From NCBI GenBank assembly GCA_022059125.1, contig JAEUWY010000006.1:62001-126000 (forward strand): a stretch of DNA of 64,000 bases, read 5' to 3'. Below are positions 12,451-23,644 of this stretch, piece after piece. The notes under the pieces were generated by a model. That model ran no database searches. It had not been told where the DNA came from and worked only from the letters and a program-made list of their open reading frames with translations. The translations under genes and the position numbers were made by a program. Origin of the DNA: Corynespora cassiicola (taxonomy: Eukaryota > Ascomycota > Dothideomycetes > Pleosporales > Corynesporascaceae). Position 1 is the first letter of the stretch. Each line of letters begins with the position of its first letter.

Positions 12451-12507
12451 ATGTAGTATGACCCTGACGTACGAAAATGTAAAGGATGAAGATAAATTTT
12501 AATTACG

Positions 12508-12513
12508 AATAAA
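12508..12513 (+). terminator. Putative polyadenylation signal
   Basis: AATAAA about 58 bases after the stop codon of the choice-of-anchor protein gene, in a locally AT-rich stretch. Fungal polyadenylation signals are degenerate, so this is only suggestive. Confidence 0.35.
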
Positions 12514-12649
12514 AAAGTTTCTCAGATGTCGCATCTGCAACTCTACCCGCTTGTCTTATTGTCAAAATGAGTTTCGTGATATCATTAGATGCTAACGACT
12601 AGAATCAAGCACATGTCGTTACTCACAATCAGCATGTGCCCAGATCCGA

Positions 12650-14090
12650 CTAAGGAAAAACCTCCGCACTACACGCCCTGATAAAAAACCCATCATGATC
12701 CTCAAAAACCTCCCCCCAAGGCGTATACAGCCTCAAAAGACTCTGCCCCACGCCCCCACCATTCGCCCACAGGTACGACACCGGCACCGCATCCCCGGCA
12801 TTCATGAAGAAGCTATACACCCCCGTCACGTACGGCGCCCCCGTCCTACTCGACCTAAACGCCGCATTCCCGTCGTCCCACCCCTCATGCGCCGCATCGC
12901 CCACCCACAGATACGCCCAATTGTCCACCACCTCGGCCGACGACTCGAACGTATACGTCCCCGTCTCGCGCGCGATGAAGAAGCCCTGGATCAGGATGGC
13001 GGCCTGCTCGGAATCGAAGGGCGAGCCCCGGTCGTCGAGCTGGAGGCGCGTGTTTCCGTTGGGCCAGTTTGGCGTCGCGAAGCTGAGGCGCGAGAGCACG
13101 CCTGAGAAGTCCGGGGCCAGGGATTTGAACAAGGTGGATGTGAAGCCGCTGTTTGCGAGGTTGGCGTCGTAGGGGTGCGTGTATTTGCGGTAGTCGACGC
13201 CGTTGGAGCGGAGGGTTGTTGCCGTGGCGAAGGCGGTTATGGTGGAGGTGGAGGTCGAGGTTGTGGTTTCGGTGAGGGTGTTTGTGGAAGTTGAGATTGT
13301 GACTTCGGTGCTGGGGGGGAATGGTTAGTTTGGGATTGGACATGGGGGTTGTGATACTTACACGGTGCTTGTGGGAGTTAGGACGTCGGTGGTGTGCACG
13401 GTGATGGTTCCTGGCGCTAAGGTTTGCGTTGCCGTCTTTGTCGTCGATGGCGTGGGGATGGCCAAGCAGGAGCATGCGCTTGAGACGTAGACCGAGTTCC
13501 AGTTTTTGGGAAGGTATGTGGGTTTCTTCACTGGGATACCTCGCTTCTCAGGCTCCTGAGCTGCGGGAGCGGGCACTACGCCCACAGGTGGCGTGTAGGT
13601 GTATGCACTGTTCAAGCAAGTGATGGTCGAAGTGGAAGACGTCAATGTTGTTGTAGTATACTCGGCCTTTTGCAGTCAGGATTGCGCAAACTATGAAACA
13701 ATAGGACTTTTACTCACCTGGACTTCAGTGATTGTTGTAGTCACATCGATGGTCGTAGTATAAGTCTGCGTCTCTGTTGTGGTAGCCGCTGGGCCAGTCA
13801 CAGTTACAGGAATGGTGCTGTAAACACTTGAAGGCGTTTCCGTTACAGTAATAGAGCTGATGGTGTCAGGAGAGATCGAGAAACAATCAAAGAGGATGTT
13901 CTTACATGGTAGATGTCGGTATCGAAAGGTAACTGGAACAATAGGTCGTCGCAGCAGCATCTTTCGCAAGAGCCGTGATTACAATATTATTGACTTTGCA
14001 GAAGAGAGTATCCAAAAGTTTCCTGTCAACCACAGGTGACGCAGAGACGGCAGCCGGGAGTAGGAGAGAAACCGAACTCGAGAAGCGCAT
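12650..14090 (-). CDS. Secreted GLEYA-domain adhesin-like protein
   Basis: Four exons on the minus strand (14090-13906, 13856-13718, 13666-13362, 13310-12650) give 429 aa with frame preserved. Residues 1-18 or so are a signal peptide (MRFSSSVSLLLPAAVSA). The middle is a Thr/Ser/Val-rich stalk of TTT, STST and TVTET runs, typical of heavily O-mannosylated wall proteins. The C-terminal 200 residues match the GLEYA/PA14-like lectin fold of fungal adhesins: GFFIARETGTYTFE, a WVGDAAHEGW segment, and the NGGG loop in SYLWANGGGVG. Such domains bind glycans in the flocculin/Epa style. There is no evident GPI signal; the protein ends shortly after a Cys. It is convergent with the gene ending at 12450. 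The ligand is unknown. Confidence 0.83.
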
Positions 14091-15188
14091 TGTGTGAGCG
14101 ATGGGCGAAGCTGTGAATTGCAGACTACCAACTCAGGGCGGGTCACTTTATAGTCAGGCCGAGGTGGAGATCCTCAGAGATCCAAAGAAGAACCCGAGTC
14201 TAGATCTCTTCTACTGAGTCTAGATGAGTTGATGCATGTCTTGGTGAAGTCGCGCTCACAACGGAGGCACCGTCCGCAAGCACTGCGCTCTGAATATGAC
14301 AAGGTGTAGCGATGAAATTTTGCCTTTCAGATCAGCCACATCGAATACCCAGAAACTAAACCGGGGGATGAACAGAATTGACCGCGGAGGTAGGCATTCA
14401 TCCATGCATTTTGCAGATCTGGCTTGCGGTCTATGGACCCTCAGAGAACGAGAGCAACAAGGGTCTGCCCGTATTTACTCTTTCAGCCCGGCGATGAGCG
14501 ACGAGGCTGCATTCATGGTGCACGTGGCGTGCTGCCACGGAAGAGGCGTGCGTCGACGTTTTCCTCTTTTAGTTCATCTCAGCCGCAAAGGGACGGATCC
14601 TGATGTTCGTGGCTTGCTCTACACCAAAAGAGGATTGATATGCCCCTGCATCGGCGCCTTTTCGGGAATGGAGCCTTGAGATCCCACTGGCATCTTTCGT
14701 AACTCTGTGTCTGGCCTCGCCGAGTTCTACTTGGTTACTAGGACTAGCGATACCCCGCATTCATTTTGGCTGGCTGTGCTAGTTTCCTTACAGAATTGCG
14801 ACCACAAAATATCGGCTCGCGATGGAGTCTTCTCGAGTGTTAGCTTCGTTAGAGGGCCAAACAAACAGTTAGAATTGAAATGGCTCCTCGAGTGATGATG
14901 CCACTGTGAGATCACGATCAAGGAGAAGAAAATAAACGGAAGACACAGGAAATTTGAGGTTGTGCATGACTCCACATACTCCTGAGAAGAAATGATAGTC
15001 CTGTCCAGGTCCTCGGCACGACCGACTCGTGATGTCGAGTAGGCCTAGGCCCTTGGTCCTGCTTATCCGCCCAAAAAATTCCCGTGGATCCACATGAAGG
15101 CCAAGCGAAATCACAGATGCGCATACATTTAATCATCTTATTCAAATATTTTCTTTTATCATCCAGGGTATTGTCTATAGGTTGAGAA
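14091..15188. other. Intergenic region, no gene seen
   Basis: About 1.1 kb upstream of the GLEYA gene and downstream of the ankyrin-like gene. Reading frames on both strands stay below 130 codons with no recognisable domain. Confidence 0.5.
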
Positions 15189-18100
15189 TCAGCGAGAGTA
15201 TGTCTTTCCAGATTCACCTCCATTTTGTTCTTCATCGTCTTCATCTTCAGTAACCCACTCTTCAGAGCTCTCGTAGTCGCTCTCCGCACTCTCCTCTTCA
15301 TCGTTTCCTTGTTCCTCCATTACTACTCCCATGTTTCTCCTTGCTTCTCCGTGCAAAGCCTTGTCCACTTGCTTTTCTTTCCGTAGGACTTTCTTCATCT
15401 CAGGAATCAAATGATCGAAGACAAAGGAGTAGAAATCCCCGTCAAATGCATCGTATTCAGCATCAAATCTCTTTATTAAATTTTCTAGTAGAGAGAGCAA
15501 ATGTGCATCTTCTTGCTTGATTCTTCCAGTTACTTTTGCTGAATGGCGGGGAGAAGGCTGTTTGCTCAAGTCTGGACCGCTATGGTGCCCGATTCTGTTG
15601 ATATCACAACATGTGTGCTGCAACCCCAGGATGGAAAAAAGGACCAGGCGGATGGACTCTGTGATGATCCAACGACATCCGAATAACTTTGACAGTTGAT
15701 GCGGAAAGAACAATATGAATCTTACGAATCCTCCAAACTTCTTGTAATAATCTTCACATCGGCCTTCCAGAGGCTGATAGGCCCAATTTTCGTATATGGT
15801 GGTGGGCTTGATCCATGGGGGACGGGTATGCCAGTTACCAGTAGATTCTTTCCAAAAGCATGTGAATGCTACACATCCGGACTTGCTACATCCGCATATG
15901 CAGGCATCTCGGTCATCTCTGACAAACGAAGACCCGTATTCTGAGACAGACATTTTCAAAGTCTTCGGACAGTAATATGTATTGACGAGTTCGTTGCCGT
16001 ATTTCCAGCCTATACAATGAAATATGTTTGTGGTCGAACCTGGCCATTTTGTACTAAAGTCGAATTGTTTACTCTTAAACCATGTAAGATATTCTGTCCA
16101 ATGTGGATGATTATAACCATAAGAGAGATTTCTGTTCGTCATAAGAGACATGAAAGCTGAGCACTCTCTGCTCTCACCTATCTCATCAGAAGTGCGTCTT
16201 ATTAGGAATCCAGCTTTGTATATAGAATCCAGGTAGCCAATCGTTATTCCTCCCGAAAGACTACCAAAAATGTTTTGCTGAAGGAACTTCATTGGCAGAG
16301 GAAGTGAATTTCCATTTTCAATCAACAAATTCATGACATACTCGACATTGAAGTCGAAGAGCTTCTTCGTCTCATCGTGGTGGAATTTGATCGATTCAGA
16401 ATCAGCGAGGTGTCGTAGTTGGAGCCTCCAGTGAATGATGTAGTCGAGAACTGCTTGAAACATTTCCGAATCGCCATACAGATCATGCGCGAATTGTAGA
16501 GCATCTTGGGGGTTTCCAATCATATTCAGTGCGTTCTGGTCGACATTTTCTCTGACACCCAACCAGAAGCAAACCATTTGAACGTTTCCCGAATCAATAG
16601 CATATCTCAGGAGTTCACGCGCTCTAGATGTCTGGTTCTTTTTCATATTTTCGAATGCCCCAATCGATACAAGCTTCGCACACCCCTCGACCCAGCCACT
16701 CAGAGATGAAAATTCCAAAAGGGAAATAAACGGGACTTCTCCAAGATCTTCATTGGGAGTTTCTAGAAGTGATCTCTCCAGACCTTCCTCTGACCTGTAA
16801 AGTACGGATTCGGTGACTTTGTCTATGCCATCGAATGGATCATCGAAATTTTTGAAATTGATTTCGACCACGTCATCGTTTTTATGGAAGGACAGGTCAG
16901 TCATTGAGTTGCTCAACTGAAGGCCGTAATTGAGCATCGTTACTAAGATCGTATTGCCGGCTGTAGAAAAAAGGAAAAGATATTCACAACAGGTGCTATA
17001 ATACAGTCAGTCATTTGAGTTAACCTGACTCGCCTTGAAAGACACAAATAACTATGAATGGCTGTTTTGCTTACAGTCCTTTCTCGTCTCGCTCAAAAGC
17101 TACCTTCTTACATATAGGAAGTATATGAGCCAATAGAAAGTTCCATTTAGAAATATCTTTTCTAGAGACAGAGCTACATATCTTCCAGCTCATATGCTGG
17201 GAAGGTTTTAGTGGTGGGCATATATCTAATCTCCCGGGATTACTTACATGCAATAATGTTCGTCCGTTTGGCGTCCGATCATACTGCGATGCTTCTCCCG
17301 CTTGGAAAATTCGATATAGAGTCTTATATGCATCCTCCCCAACCCAGTTATTGTCATCGTGGAGTGATTCTATATACTCAAATGCTGGTGAGGTTTTGAC
17401 TACACGATGACATATTAGACTTGGCTGAACAGAGTACCCGCCACCTTCGTGCAACAAGGCGAGGGCAACTCTCATCTTTCTGCCCAAAAGTACGCTACAA
17501 ATCGAAAACTTGACATCTATCTTGGAGGACACATCATCTGGCAGCCAAAATCGACATTGGCGCTCGTGGGAAGATGTTCGAGCTCGAACGACCGAAAAAG
17601 GCCATTGGAGGAATTTCGTCACGGTGGTTTGACCGCGACAGGTGCATGAAATATTTTTCCGCATGCTCTTGGGCTGTCTACCACTTGATCTCTGGATATT
17701 GCGACCGATCTTCTGAAGGTCTGTGCGATCTGCGTCGATTTCGGCCGGAGATACGGATTCGGGCGTAAGGATGTTGAGTTTGGCTTCCTATAAGCGAAAC
17801 GAGTGAGCTCTGCTTTTTCAAAGATACTGGTAGAACCTACCATGCGGCTGAGAGAAGCTAGAATCATTTCATGGCCGCTTTGTCGAGTGGCGTTTACCGC
17901 GACAAGGCTGAAGTTTCCTTGAAGATTTGATATTTCGTTTTGCAGCTGGTCTAATTTCTGGCTAGTTTGGTCGGAACTACGTTGTGTCACGTTCATGTGC
18001 TCTGAAATTTGAGAACTGGTGGTTTGATGGTTGATGTGCTGTGAGTGTGCAACTGATTGGATAGTCGACTGGTTCAGAAACGACTGGCGGCGTATTTGTT

Positions 18101-18608
18101 CCCTTAGGCTCTCATGGTCGCGCCTAAACTGATCACTATACCGGGATTAGATGTTAAGTAAACATGTGTTTCCTATGTATACGTACATTCCAAGAGCATT
18201 GAGCGCTGTCAATAAGTTTAGCTGGATGCTGTTCAAGGTATCTTTCCAGTAATTGATATCGGACTCCCTGAACGGAAATGCTAGTCGCTTCAACAGACTC
18301 TTGAGCTTGATGGGTGTCTTTGATCGACCGCTGGGTGTTTTTCCGTGTAGCTTTTCCTTCACCTTGTCAATGGCATCTGCACAAGCGGTTATGCCAATTC
18401 GCGTGGAATTAACACGTGCTGTAGGATCCAAGTTGTTAATGATGACCTCAAGCTCCTCGAGAAGATCAGAAAACCTGTCCAGCTCATCTGTAATCTGTTC
18501 AGCCTTGTCTTTTGCGTCTTTGACGCCATTCGCATATTTATTGAGTTTGTCGTAAAGTTGGATGGAGAGCGAGATGATTCCGACGATGCTGCCGGCTATT
18601 TCCGCCAT
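15189..18608 (-). CDS. Fungal_N-domain / ankyrin-like STAND-associated protein
   Basis: Large minus-strand gene. My model has exons 18608-18187, 18135-17841, 17787-17248, 17196-17112 and 16960-15189, about 1037 aa. The first four junctions keep frame; the last intron (16961-17111) is uncertain because an alternative donor at 17074 gives the wrong phase. Residues 1-140 match the helical N-terminal domain of fungal NACHT/ankyrin (STAND) proteins (MAEIAGSIVGIISLSIQLYD then DELxRFSDLLEEL). A Gln/Ser-rich coiled linker follows, then a conserved Cys motif (ISCTCRG), degenerate ankyrin units (NGRTLLH; GNTILVTMLNYG), the conserved block RLVLFSILGLQHTCC, and an acidic Glu/Asp/Ser tail. I see no NACHT P-loop. 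Related proteins act in non-self or stress recognition; a role here is inference. Confidence 0.72.
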
Positions 18609-19527
18609 GACGAAGGTTTTATCAACGTGAGAAGTATCGGAGGAGAGAGAAGAAGGGGATAGAGAGTATGGTGTGGAAAGGCTGTGAAGATAAGCTGAAG
18701 CGGGGCGCACCGCATGCATGCTGAGATGTTAGTCGTGGACACTTGCAGATGTGCGGTGCTACAATTGGACAAATCAACAGCATCCTTGCTACTTCGTCGC
18801 CTAGTTGCCTCGAATTTGGTCATGTGTATAAAACCGCAATATTAGAGTTATATTTGGTTCGTATTATGTTTGCCTGGTAACGGCTTCGCTAGATTTCGCG
18901 TAAAATCAGGGGAGATTAAGCAACGGGCAATACTTGCGTACATGAGAAACTGCCAAGTCTTATGCTGTTCGCATTTATGTTGCTTGTGAATAATATTAGT
19001 GGCTTACTCGAATTTATAAAATTGAACTCTTTCGAAGCTGTAACGTTCGATAGATGGAGGTTTTTTTTAAAACTGTTGGGGTGAATTGGCTGCCACTACC
19101 TTAGCATTCAAGACTTGCTCTATAAAACTAGGGAGAAACTCAGTAAAGTTTATTGGAAATGAAAACGCGCTATGAAGAATATATTTCTATTTCATTTGTA
19201 TGCTTTGTTGAGTTTAATCACTCTGTACTCTGGAACTGTGAAGAATCATACGTCTCAACAAGCGAAGTGTTGATACACGGCAAAGAAGGTTGGGAAACTG
19301 GCCAATTTTAACTCTACCTAATAATTTATGAGTATGATAAAAGAAATCATGCATCTCCTACACAAAGAATCATCACTTCACCAGATTCAACGAGGCAGAA
19401 GACAAATCCTGACAACACTCAAGCCAACTACCTCAACACCGGCACACTCGCACCTGAAGGAAAAGCAAACACCACGAAGGCTACGGAATACCAACCATCA
19501 AGACTCCGAAGAACAAATTAGCAAAAA
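18609..19527. other. AT-rich intergenic region
   Basis: About 0.9 kb between the start of the ankyrin-like gene and a weak plus-strand reading frame. It is clearly AT-richer than its surroundings, with no coding or repeat signal. Confidence 0.5.
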
Positions 19528-19923
19528 ATGTTCAAGCCAACCCGCATCCACCTCCCCATCCGATCCCAACTCCTCATGATCCAACCCCCCTCCGTCTACG
19601 CCTCATCCCCCGGCCACATCCGAACCACCTCCCTCTCCCCCTCCTCAACTTCCGCCCAAAACCCCCTCCACTGGCCCCCACGCCCCCCTCGGGACATGAC
19701 TACCAGCCGCACGCTCCTGCAGTGGCACACGCTCTGCACCTTCGACCCGTGCAGCCCGCGCACGCTGGAATCCTGGCTTTCGGAGGGCAAGGCGGAGAGC
19801 GGTGCGGGCGGAGATGGCAGCGGCGGCGGCGGCGGCGGCGGCAGCGGCAGCGGAGGCGGAGCCACGAAGCCTGATACTACGGAAATGAATGAAGCGACGG
19901 GGGAGGAGAAGGGTTCTACCTGA
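19528..19923 (+). CDS. Possible small hypothetical protein, glycine-rich
   Basis: Reading frame of 131 codons with an ATG in A-rich context. It has a basic N-terminus and Ser/Pro-rich middle, a segment RTLLQWHTLCTFDPCSPRTLESWL, a Gly/Ser tract encoded by GGC repeats (19819-19842) and a charged tail. The coding strand turns abruptly C-rich just after the ATG, unlike the AT-rich upstream DNA, which favours a real gene. I do not recognise the family. A basic Arg/Ser N-terminus could be a mitochondrial presequence. It may equally be chance in GC-rich DNA. Confidence 0.35.
   Translation: MFKPTRIHLPIRSQLLMIQPPSVYASSPGHIRTTSLSPSSTSAQNPLHWPPRPPRDMTTSRTLLQWHTLCTFDPCSPRTLESWLSEGKAESGAGGDGSGGGGGGGSGSGGGATKPDTTEMNEATGEEKGST
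19819..19842. repeat. GGC trinucleotide repeat
   Basis: About eight GGC units coding a poly-Gly tract in the possible small protein at 19528. Confidence 0.8.
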
Positions 19924-20770
19924 TTTCTCGCCACGGCGCGGAAATCAATCACTATTCTCGCATTCCCTTCGCCCGCGGTCTGGTTCTTGGGATTTCCCTC
20001 CGGAACGCGAAAAGAGGCAATGAGCGGAAAGATGGCATCCCTGCGGCATGGTGTGGCATCCCGGATCCGGGCCCTTATTCTTTTTGGGGGGATTTTGTTG
20101 GGCGGAGGGTGTGACTGAACGGTTTCCTTTCTAGGGCGAGGGAGAAGGAAAAGAATCTAGACGCGCACAAGGAAGGATCCGAGGACTAGGAAAATGATGT
20201 CGAGGCATGCTTTGGATTCTTTTTGGTCGCGTAAACTGCATCGGATGGCGTGTAGCATCGGATGTGAATGTGGGATACCCTAGACACCATTTTTTTCGAG
20301 CTGTTTCTTGCTATGCACCAGATACGTAAAGCGCAGCAGTAACCAACACTTGTCTAGTCTTTAAATCAGCTGCTTCCTACATCCTTTCGCCATAACACCA
20401 TAGTTCAAGGCCATTCAGACACACCTTTCAAGAAAAAAATATAGGTTTTGTGATATCTATCCTACACATAATACACATCCCCCCGCCCCCAACCCTCCTT
20501 CCGTCCTTGGCTGTAACTCCGCAACGCGCAAACCCATAGTAAGGAAAATAACCGCATATCCAACGCGATTTACGGGCAAAAAAGGGAGACAGAGCGCAAA
20601 CTGTACAACCCACATTTTTTTCAGGATGATTCCATTTCACTGCCACCTAAGTCTTCATCTCGATGGCTTTCGCGAAACCAAGCCATGTCCAATCCAAGAT
20701 ATCTTAAACGTGTCAATATCCCGGGTGCAGGGTTTGATAAGTGCAGTTTGGCCAAAGAACAGGAACGTAA
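19924..20770. other. Intergenic region, no gene seen
   Basis: About 850 bp with only short frames. It probably contains the 3' UTR of the Pro/Glu-rich gene that ends at 20771 on the minus strand. Confidence 0.45.
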
Positions 20771-23023
20771 CTATGAGCCTGCATAAGTCTCACTGTCTTT
20801 CTCAAGCTGCCTCTCAAGGCTTCCCAGCAGGTCCATCTCTACATCTGCAGAAGCAGAAGCCTCTTCAGTCTTGGGAGTATCGGTTGGATCGGTTGGTGGT
20901 TCGGGGGCAGGTTCAGGAATGGACTCGGGGGCCTGCTCTGAGGCAGGTTCTGTGGCAGGTTCTGGTTCTGGCACGGGGGCATCCTCGGTAGCAGGTACTG
21001 AAGCAGGCTCAACGATCGCTTCGGGAGAGGGCTTAGTTTCCGGTTTGGGCGCAGATTCAACCACAGGCTCAACAGTAGGCTCAGCTACCGGCTCGGCTAC
21101 CGGCTCTGCAGGGGGCTCCGCAGGGGGCTCTGCAGCTGGCTCAACAACTGGTTCCACAGCTGGTTCCACAGCTGGTTCGGCAGCTGGTTCGGCAGGGGGC
21201 TCGGCCTCCGGTTCAGTCGATTTTTCGGATGCGGGCTCAACTACTGGCTCAGAGACTAGCTCAAGGGGAGTAGGCTCCTTTGGTGATTGAGCAGGTTCGG
21301 AAACGGGCTCCGGTTCAGCAACTTCTGGAACAACGGCTTCAGGCGCAGGGGGTTCGTCGACCGCTGGCTCGAGGGGTGGAATAGTCGGAATCTGGTTGAG
21401 TGAATTTTGCCTGCTGTGTGACATTGCCGATAGCGGCATTTCAGGCGAACTCGATGGGTCACGACCAGATGTCGACTTGGCCTCTGGCTGCGCCTGAGGC
21501 GCAGATGGCTCCGGGTCATCAATTACCATTGGATCATCAGCATCAAAAGCCGTCGTAGAGTCTGTCGGTGCGGAAGCTGAAGGCTCCGCTGCAGACGTGG
21601 TATCTGAAACAGAGACAGGCGCAGCCGGCTCAGGAACAGGTTCAGGGGCCTGCTCTGTAAATGGTTTGGTCGGCTCAGTCTCTGGTTCCTTTTTGGGCTC
21701 GGGCGGTGGTGCGCTTGTTGGTTCGACCGAACGTTTGAATGGCGTATCTGGGTGCCCAGGCGTAGCAGAATGCTCGCGATCCTCCTCGCGATCCTCGTCA
21801 TCTGATCCATCCTCGCCAGAACCCTCTTCTTCTCCAGCGTCGGCCATGGGTGTGTCGCCATCGGAAGGCTCCACCGAGCCACTTTCTTTGATGCGAGAAA
21901 TAGCCAGAATATCACTGCCAGTTGCCGATGCTGGAGTGCCCTGCTCGCCTGAACCCTCGGCAAATACGACCTTCTTCTTGCCCCTTCCAGGACCACGCTT
22001 CGACTTCTTCTTAGGCGGCGGAGGCTTTCTCCGTGGTGGGGTTTGCTGAACTTCACTGGCAACGACAACACCTTCTGCGTTGACAACGCCGACTCCTTCA
22101 ACGACCGTTCCAGGGGCCGCAGCAGCTGGGGCAGCTTCGATGACGGCTGCATCGGTGGGTTGAACCTCGCCTTCCACGGTCTGACCTTCGGGCACGAGGA
22201 CCTTGTAGACACTGACGTTGCCTTCGGCGTCCGTCTTCTTGACCTTGGTCTCCCTCATAGGGGTGGGTTGGGTCGCAGCTTGGCCGTTCACAGCATACTG
22301 GGATGGAAGACCTTTCCTCCTCTTGGCGAGGAATTCAGGCTCAGGCTCCTCGAGATGGCGGGCGACCTTGACCCATTTCTTCACGGTAAAGCCCTGCTGT
22401 ACCTGCTTGGGTTCCTCGTCCTCGTCGGGCAAGTCGCGGTCCTCGTCTAGAGGGGCCGGGGGTTGATAAACGCGGCCAGAACGTGCAGCGCGGAGGATCT
22501 GCTGCGAGTGCTCTGGCAGTAAATGGGCATCACGGGGCATGGGGGGTTCGGGCCAAGCATCCTTGTCGACTGGCTTGTTGTCTGTCGAGTTGGGGCCAAT
22601 GGTGACTTCGACTTCCCGGTACTGGTTGATGGGGAGTCCTTCTAGCACATTATGCTCTACCTGGCCGCGTCCCGATCTGTTGGACCGATCTCGACTGCGG
22701 AACTAATCACATGATCAGCAATGAAATCTCGACTGGGCATGAATGTGATGCGGCGGATATGATGTTGACGACGTCCAGATTAACATGGAGGGTCGGGGTC
22801 AGAGGCAGGATTTTGCAGGCTACATGCTCGATAAGAGACCATGATGGGTTCTTCGATGCTATTTGGTGCGATTCACGTAACGATAAAATGGGGATGGAAT
22901 GCGATAGGCATGTGACCAGATGGGCCGAGATGGATGAGATGGATGAGACGGATGAAGGTGGTAAGGGGGGAGGGGGAGGGGATGAGTGAAAGGCCTGGAG
23001 GGCAATGGACTCACCGGAGCCAT
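20771..23023 (-). CDS. Conserved-type Pro/Glu/Ala-rich nuclear protein, function unknown
   Basis: Two exons: a tiny first exon 23023-23015 coding Met-Ala-Pro, a 312-nt intron, and 22702-20771, giving about 646 aa. The joined start reads MAPFRSRDRSNRSGRG, an Arg/Ser-rich opening that flows into the reading frame without a break. The N-terminal 130 residues look globular and conserved (REVEVTIGPN, WPEPPMPRDA, QGFTVKKWVKVARHLEEPEPEF). Next is a basic patch with PPPPKKKSKRGPGRGKKK, a likely nuclear localisation signal or AT-hook-like element. The rest is disordered: acidic and Ser-rich, then a long run of PAEP/PVEP tandem units. I do not recognise a named family. The KKWVKV and basic motifs suggest a chromatin or transcription partner, as inference only. 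Confidence 0.72.
21040..21230. repeat. PxEP-coding minisatellite
   Basis: Imperfect 12-bp tandem units (GGCTCAGCTACC, GGTTCCACAGCT, GGTTCGGCAGCT and similar on the plus strand) encode repeated Ala/Val-Glu-Pro motifs in the C-terminal half of the minus-strand protein. Antisense reading gives a Gly/Ser-rich shadow frame. Confidence 0.75.
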
Positions 23024-23644
23024 AGCGGGAGTGGCCACCTGTGGGCGAGGTCAGGCGACAGCGGAGACGTGTTGTGGTGGCAGGCGCGGGCAGTCGCGGC
23101 GCGGTGTGAACGGGGAAAGCGCGTCCAGCGTGAGGTTGCGGCTCTGCAGCAGTTGCGGTGGCCCGTGCACACCGACTAGCGCGCTTCGTCTCACTGCGCA
23201 GCGCCAGAATGCATGCCCGCTGGCTGCACATATGCCCACGGGCCCACGGGTGAGAGTATCCGCTTGCGATGAGTGACGGCTCAATTGCGCGCATGTGGAG
23301 GGACGTGCTATGCTTTTAATATTACAGATCTAGATGCAGGTCGCCAGATCAATCCCGCAACAAGAGTGGTGAGGCCGTCAGAAGCGGGAGTGGCAAGCCC
23401 GTCATTACAGCATCCCCTTCGTCTCTGCCTTCCCCTGTTACCCAAGATATCATAAAACCAGGTCTACATATAGTACAATTCCAAGCATCTCGATGGTGTG
23501 CTGTCCTCTGTGCGCCAAGGTCCTGCCGAGAATGCTGCTGTGCAGGCCTTCTCATCGCGCCAACGCCCCCAATGTGCCAATTTAATCCCAACTGGCCTGG
23601 TTAGCAATGTGCGCTCGCAGCTGTCTGCTAGTATCCCGATAGAC
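23024..23644. promoter_or_regulatory. Promoter of the Pro/Glu-rich gene and 3' flank of ISD11
   Basis: About 620 bp between two minus-strand genes. It should hold the upstream gene's 3' UTR and the promoter for transcription from 23023. GC-rich near 23030-23260. Confidence 0.4.

Noticed and set aside
16937..16937. Separate gene starting at 16937
   Set aside because: The upstream sequence continues in frame through a good acceptor (TTCTACAG) and carries ankyrin-like GNTILV, so it was joined to the 5' exons.
21040..21230. CRISPR-like or regulatory array
   Set aside because: Units are 12 bp, in frame, without spacers, and code PxEP; it is a coding minisatellite in a eukaryote.
20871..21290. 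Gly/Ser/Ala-rich plus-strand frame
   Set aside because: Antisense of the PxEP repeat; the minus-strand gene is supported by splicing and continuity.
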